From: Candidatus Electrothrix marina
GTDB taxonomy: Bacteria > Desulfobacterota > Desulfobulbia > Desulfobulbales > Desulfobulbaceae
NCBI GenBank assembly: GCA_004028495.1
Contig: MTKS01000088.1
Coordinates: forward strand, 1 to 6,522
Length of the DNA stretch: 6,522 nucleotides
Direction of reading: 5' to 3'
Each line of letters starts with the position of its first letter. Position 1 is the stretch's first letter. The position numbers and the translations under genes are program-made. This document shows, in pieces, positions 5,205 to 6,522 of the stretch. Below the pieces are notes generated by a model, which saw only the letters and a list, made by a program, of their open reading frames with translations, made no database searches and had not been told where the DNA came from.

Positions 5205-5454
5205 TGTTGCAGTTCCTTTGCATTTGCAAGTATCGCTTTACAGCGTTCTTCCGTTAAACTTCTCATCAGCTGCTCTTTGTTCGTCGGGTATCTGCACTCA
5301 ATATTCATCGGTTCGAGCATATCGATAAAAAGTTGCTGTTCCTCTGGAAAAGCATCATAAATTTCCGCCTTCTTTGCGAGGTAAGACAAACTGTGGGAAA
5401 AAGGGGCCGGTTTGCCGTTACCTTTCAATAACATGCCTTGAGTATCTTTCTGGC
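5183..5454 (-). pseudogene. 5'-truncated HEPN-domain toxin gene
   Basis: The open frame 5434-5183 encodes LLKGNGKPAPFSHSLSYLAK near its start, then IECRYPTNKEQL and a final helix ERCKAILANAKELQQWIKKR, matching the C-terminal two-thirds of HEPN proteins (PF05168; compare the usual K.HSL and RYP landmarks). The ATG at 5434 sits inside the fold and has no good ribosome-binding site. One frame over, positions 5454-5434 read ARKILKA, the expected helix just before LLKG, so a one-base shift lies near 5428-5434, and the first 40 or so residues are missing or unrecognisable further upstream. The 22-base overlap with the MNT gene shows the classic toxin-then-antitoxin order. HEPN toxins of this type are RNases controlled by their MNT partner. 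Loss of the toxin N-terminus fits loss of the antitoxin frame: the pair appears dead. Confidence 0.75.
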
Positions 5455-5540
5455 TGACTGCAAGTGATTGATAATTAATGATAAATTATTTCCCTGCTCA
5501 CCTGTTTATGCTGAGAATCATCAGATTTTATCAGAGGCTG

Positions 5541-6522
5541 TTAAAGATCCCGAACACATCGAACGATGTATAATGAATCCTCAATTTTTTCGACCACCGC
5601 ATTCTGACCGTAGTTAAAGCTGATGATCCAAACATTGTCAGTTTGAGTACCGTTTTCTGTACTCGTCCAATAGATTCCATATCCTATATAGGGCGCTGTT
5701 ATATAAGCAGCATCAAAAACTGGATCCATGGTCGGGGTGGTAAAGTCACCAACGGCATCTCGACAACCGAGAAAACTGAATAGTGGAGGCGGGGTAGGTG
5801 CTCCATTACTGCAAACCACCAAGCTGTTCAACTCATCAAAAGTCGGCATCCGCCAGTCAGTATAACCGCCCAGCTGCAAATCGTCACAATACGTCTCTGC
5901 GTCCCACCAGTCGCGAAAAATGCCATCATCCGTTTTTTGCCACATGAGGTCGTTATACAGCACTGTATCAGAGCCTGATTCCGAAGTTGAGTTAGAAAGT
6001 AACAGGTAGAGGATAGGGACAATATTAATTCCACAATCTTGGGATGAACCTGTGAGGCTAAGGCTGTAACTCGGAATAATATTGTTGTTACCGTATTCAT
6101 CTACTTTAATGTAATATGTACCTGCGGATAGCCCGGTTCGGATGATTTTTGAAAAAGTATTTACGCCGCCATCGTCGTTGGACTCTAACTCTACAAGATT
6201 ACTGTCATACAGCCACATTTGTGTATCACCACTTACTCCGGATGTTTCAATCACTATGTCTGATGTACAGGGCAGGATAAATTTAACCCAATCAATATCT
6301 GATTCAGGATTTATGCTGTGTGGTTGCTGCTGATTAAGGTCAAGTAACCCAGCCTGTTGATAGGTGTTGTCCGGTTCGTACTGGTCAGGGGCATCACTAT
6401 TCACAATGGTAACGGCATGGGTATCGGTTTTGGTCACCCCATTATAAGTATAACTTGCGGTGATGGTGACCGATTGGTTGCTGGAGACAACTGAGGTGCT
6501 CAGTACCCCGCCACTGATGGAT
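5541..6522 (-). CDS. Extracellular protein with PPC and DUF1566 domains (N-terminus outside window)
   Basis: The frame is open from the right edge to the TAA at 5541, giving the last 326 residues. A GTG at 6437 is not a credible start because in-frame sequence continues upstream as beta-rich repeat-like text (GGVLSTSVVSSNQSVTITAS, TYNGVTKTDT), probably an Ig-like domain. From about 6395 to 6047 is a bacterial pre-peptidase C-terminal (PPC, PF04151) beta-sandwich: DQYEPDNT, SDIDWVKF, TQMWLYDSN and GTYYIKVDEYG. From about 5972 to the end is a DUF1566/Lcl C-terminal domain (PF07603), marked by DLMWQKTDD, GGYTDWRMPTFDELN and YWTSTEN. Such domains occur in secreted or surface proteins, often adhesins. 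Cysteines in the DUF1566 part (AETYCDDL, VVCSNG, LGCRDAV, VRCVRD) could form disulfides, consistent with an exported location. The signal peptide is outside the window. The gene appears intact here. Confidence 0.8.
   Translation of the reverse strand, partial: SISGGVLSTSVVSSNQSVTITASYTYNGVTKTDTHAVTIVNSDAPDQYEPDNTYQQAGLLDLNQQQPHSINPESDIDWVKFILPCTSDIVIETSGVSGDTQMWLYDSNLVELESNDDGGVNTFSKIIRTGLSAGTYYIKVDEYGNNNIIPSYSLSLTGSSQDCGINIVPILYLLLSNSTSESGSDTVLYNDLMWQKTDDGIFRDWWDAETYCDDLQLGGYTDWRMPTFDELNSLVVCSNGAPTPPPLFSFLGCRDAVGDFTTPTMDPVFDAAYITAPYIGYGIYWTSTENGTQTDNVWIISFNYGQNAVVEKIEDSLYIVRCVRDL

Noticed and set aside
5169..5360. 63-codon plus-strand frame rich in Ser, Phe and Cys
   Set aside because: It is antisense to the HEPN C-terminal region and is explained as its shadow.
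1..6522. tRNA, rRNA, transposase, integrase or attachment sites
   Set aside because: None could be supported on reading either strand; the only mobile-type feature is the non-coding REPIN-like element.

Overview
This window looks like an accessory, toxin-rich island from a Gram-negative bacterium of moderate GC content. The mix of an AAA-ATPase-like/PD-(D/E)XK protein, a PPC plus DUF1566 surface protein, VapBC, HEPN/MNT and Fic genes, and GTAGGT-type palindromic repeats would suit a Desulfobacterota (sulfate-reducer or cable-bacterium-like) or gammaproteobacterial genome. That assignment is inference from gene content only; no taxonomic marker is present.

Layout from left to right. Positions 1-126 (+) are the C-terminal end of an unrecognised protein containing a run of nine G. 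Positions 127-324 (+) are the 3' part of a minimal nucleotidyltransferase (MNT-type) antitoxin gene that has lost its 5' half. Positions 359-1067 (-) hold an intact VapBC pair: a ribbon-helix-helix-like antitoxin and a PIN-domain toxin. Positions 1172-1378 (+) are the 5' two-thirds of a second, related MNT gene, broken by two frameshifts. Positions 1399-2813 (-) hold a Fic-domain gene with an N-terminal winged helix, split by a -1 frameshift; its Fic motif has Gln where the catalytic His normally sits. Upstream of it lies a phased four-half-site palindrome, a likely operator. Positions 3181-4749 (+) hold an intact AAA-ATPase-like/PD-(D/E)XK protein. Positions 4743-4880 hold a REPIN-like double hairpin flanked by two further short stretches resembling the MNT gene. 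Positions 4894-5454 (-) are a decayed HEPN/MNT pair: the HEPN gene has lost its 5' end and the MNT gene is frameshifted at a seven-base G run. Positions 5541-6522 (-) are the C-terminal part of a large extracellular protein with a PPC domain and a DUF1566 domain.

How it fits together: only VapBC and the AAA/PD-(D/E)XK gene, plus the partial surface protein, look intact. The rest is a graveyard of toxin-antitoxin-like modules in which remnants of one MNT gene family recur at three or four places between other cassettes. The most useful leads are the dispersed MNT remnants bracketing intact modules, the phased operator upstream of the His-less Fic gene, the REPIN-like element sitting between MNT remnants, and the frameshifts at G tracts. 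I see no CRISPR array, tRNA, rRNA, transposase or integrase, and nothing that by itself proves an undescribed system.
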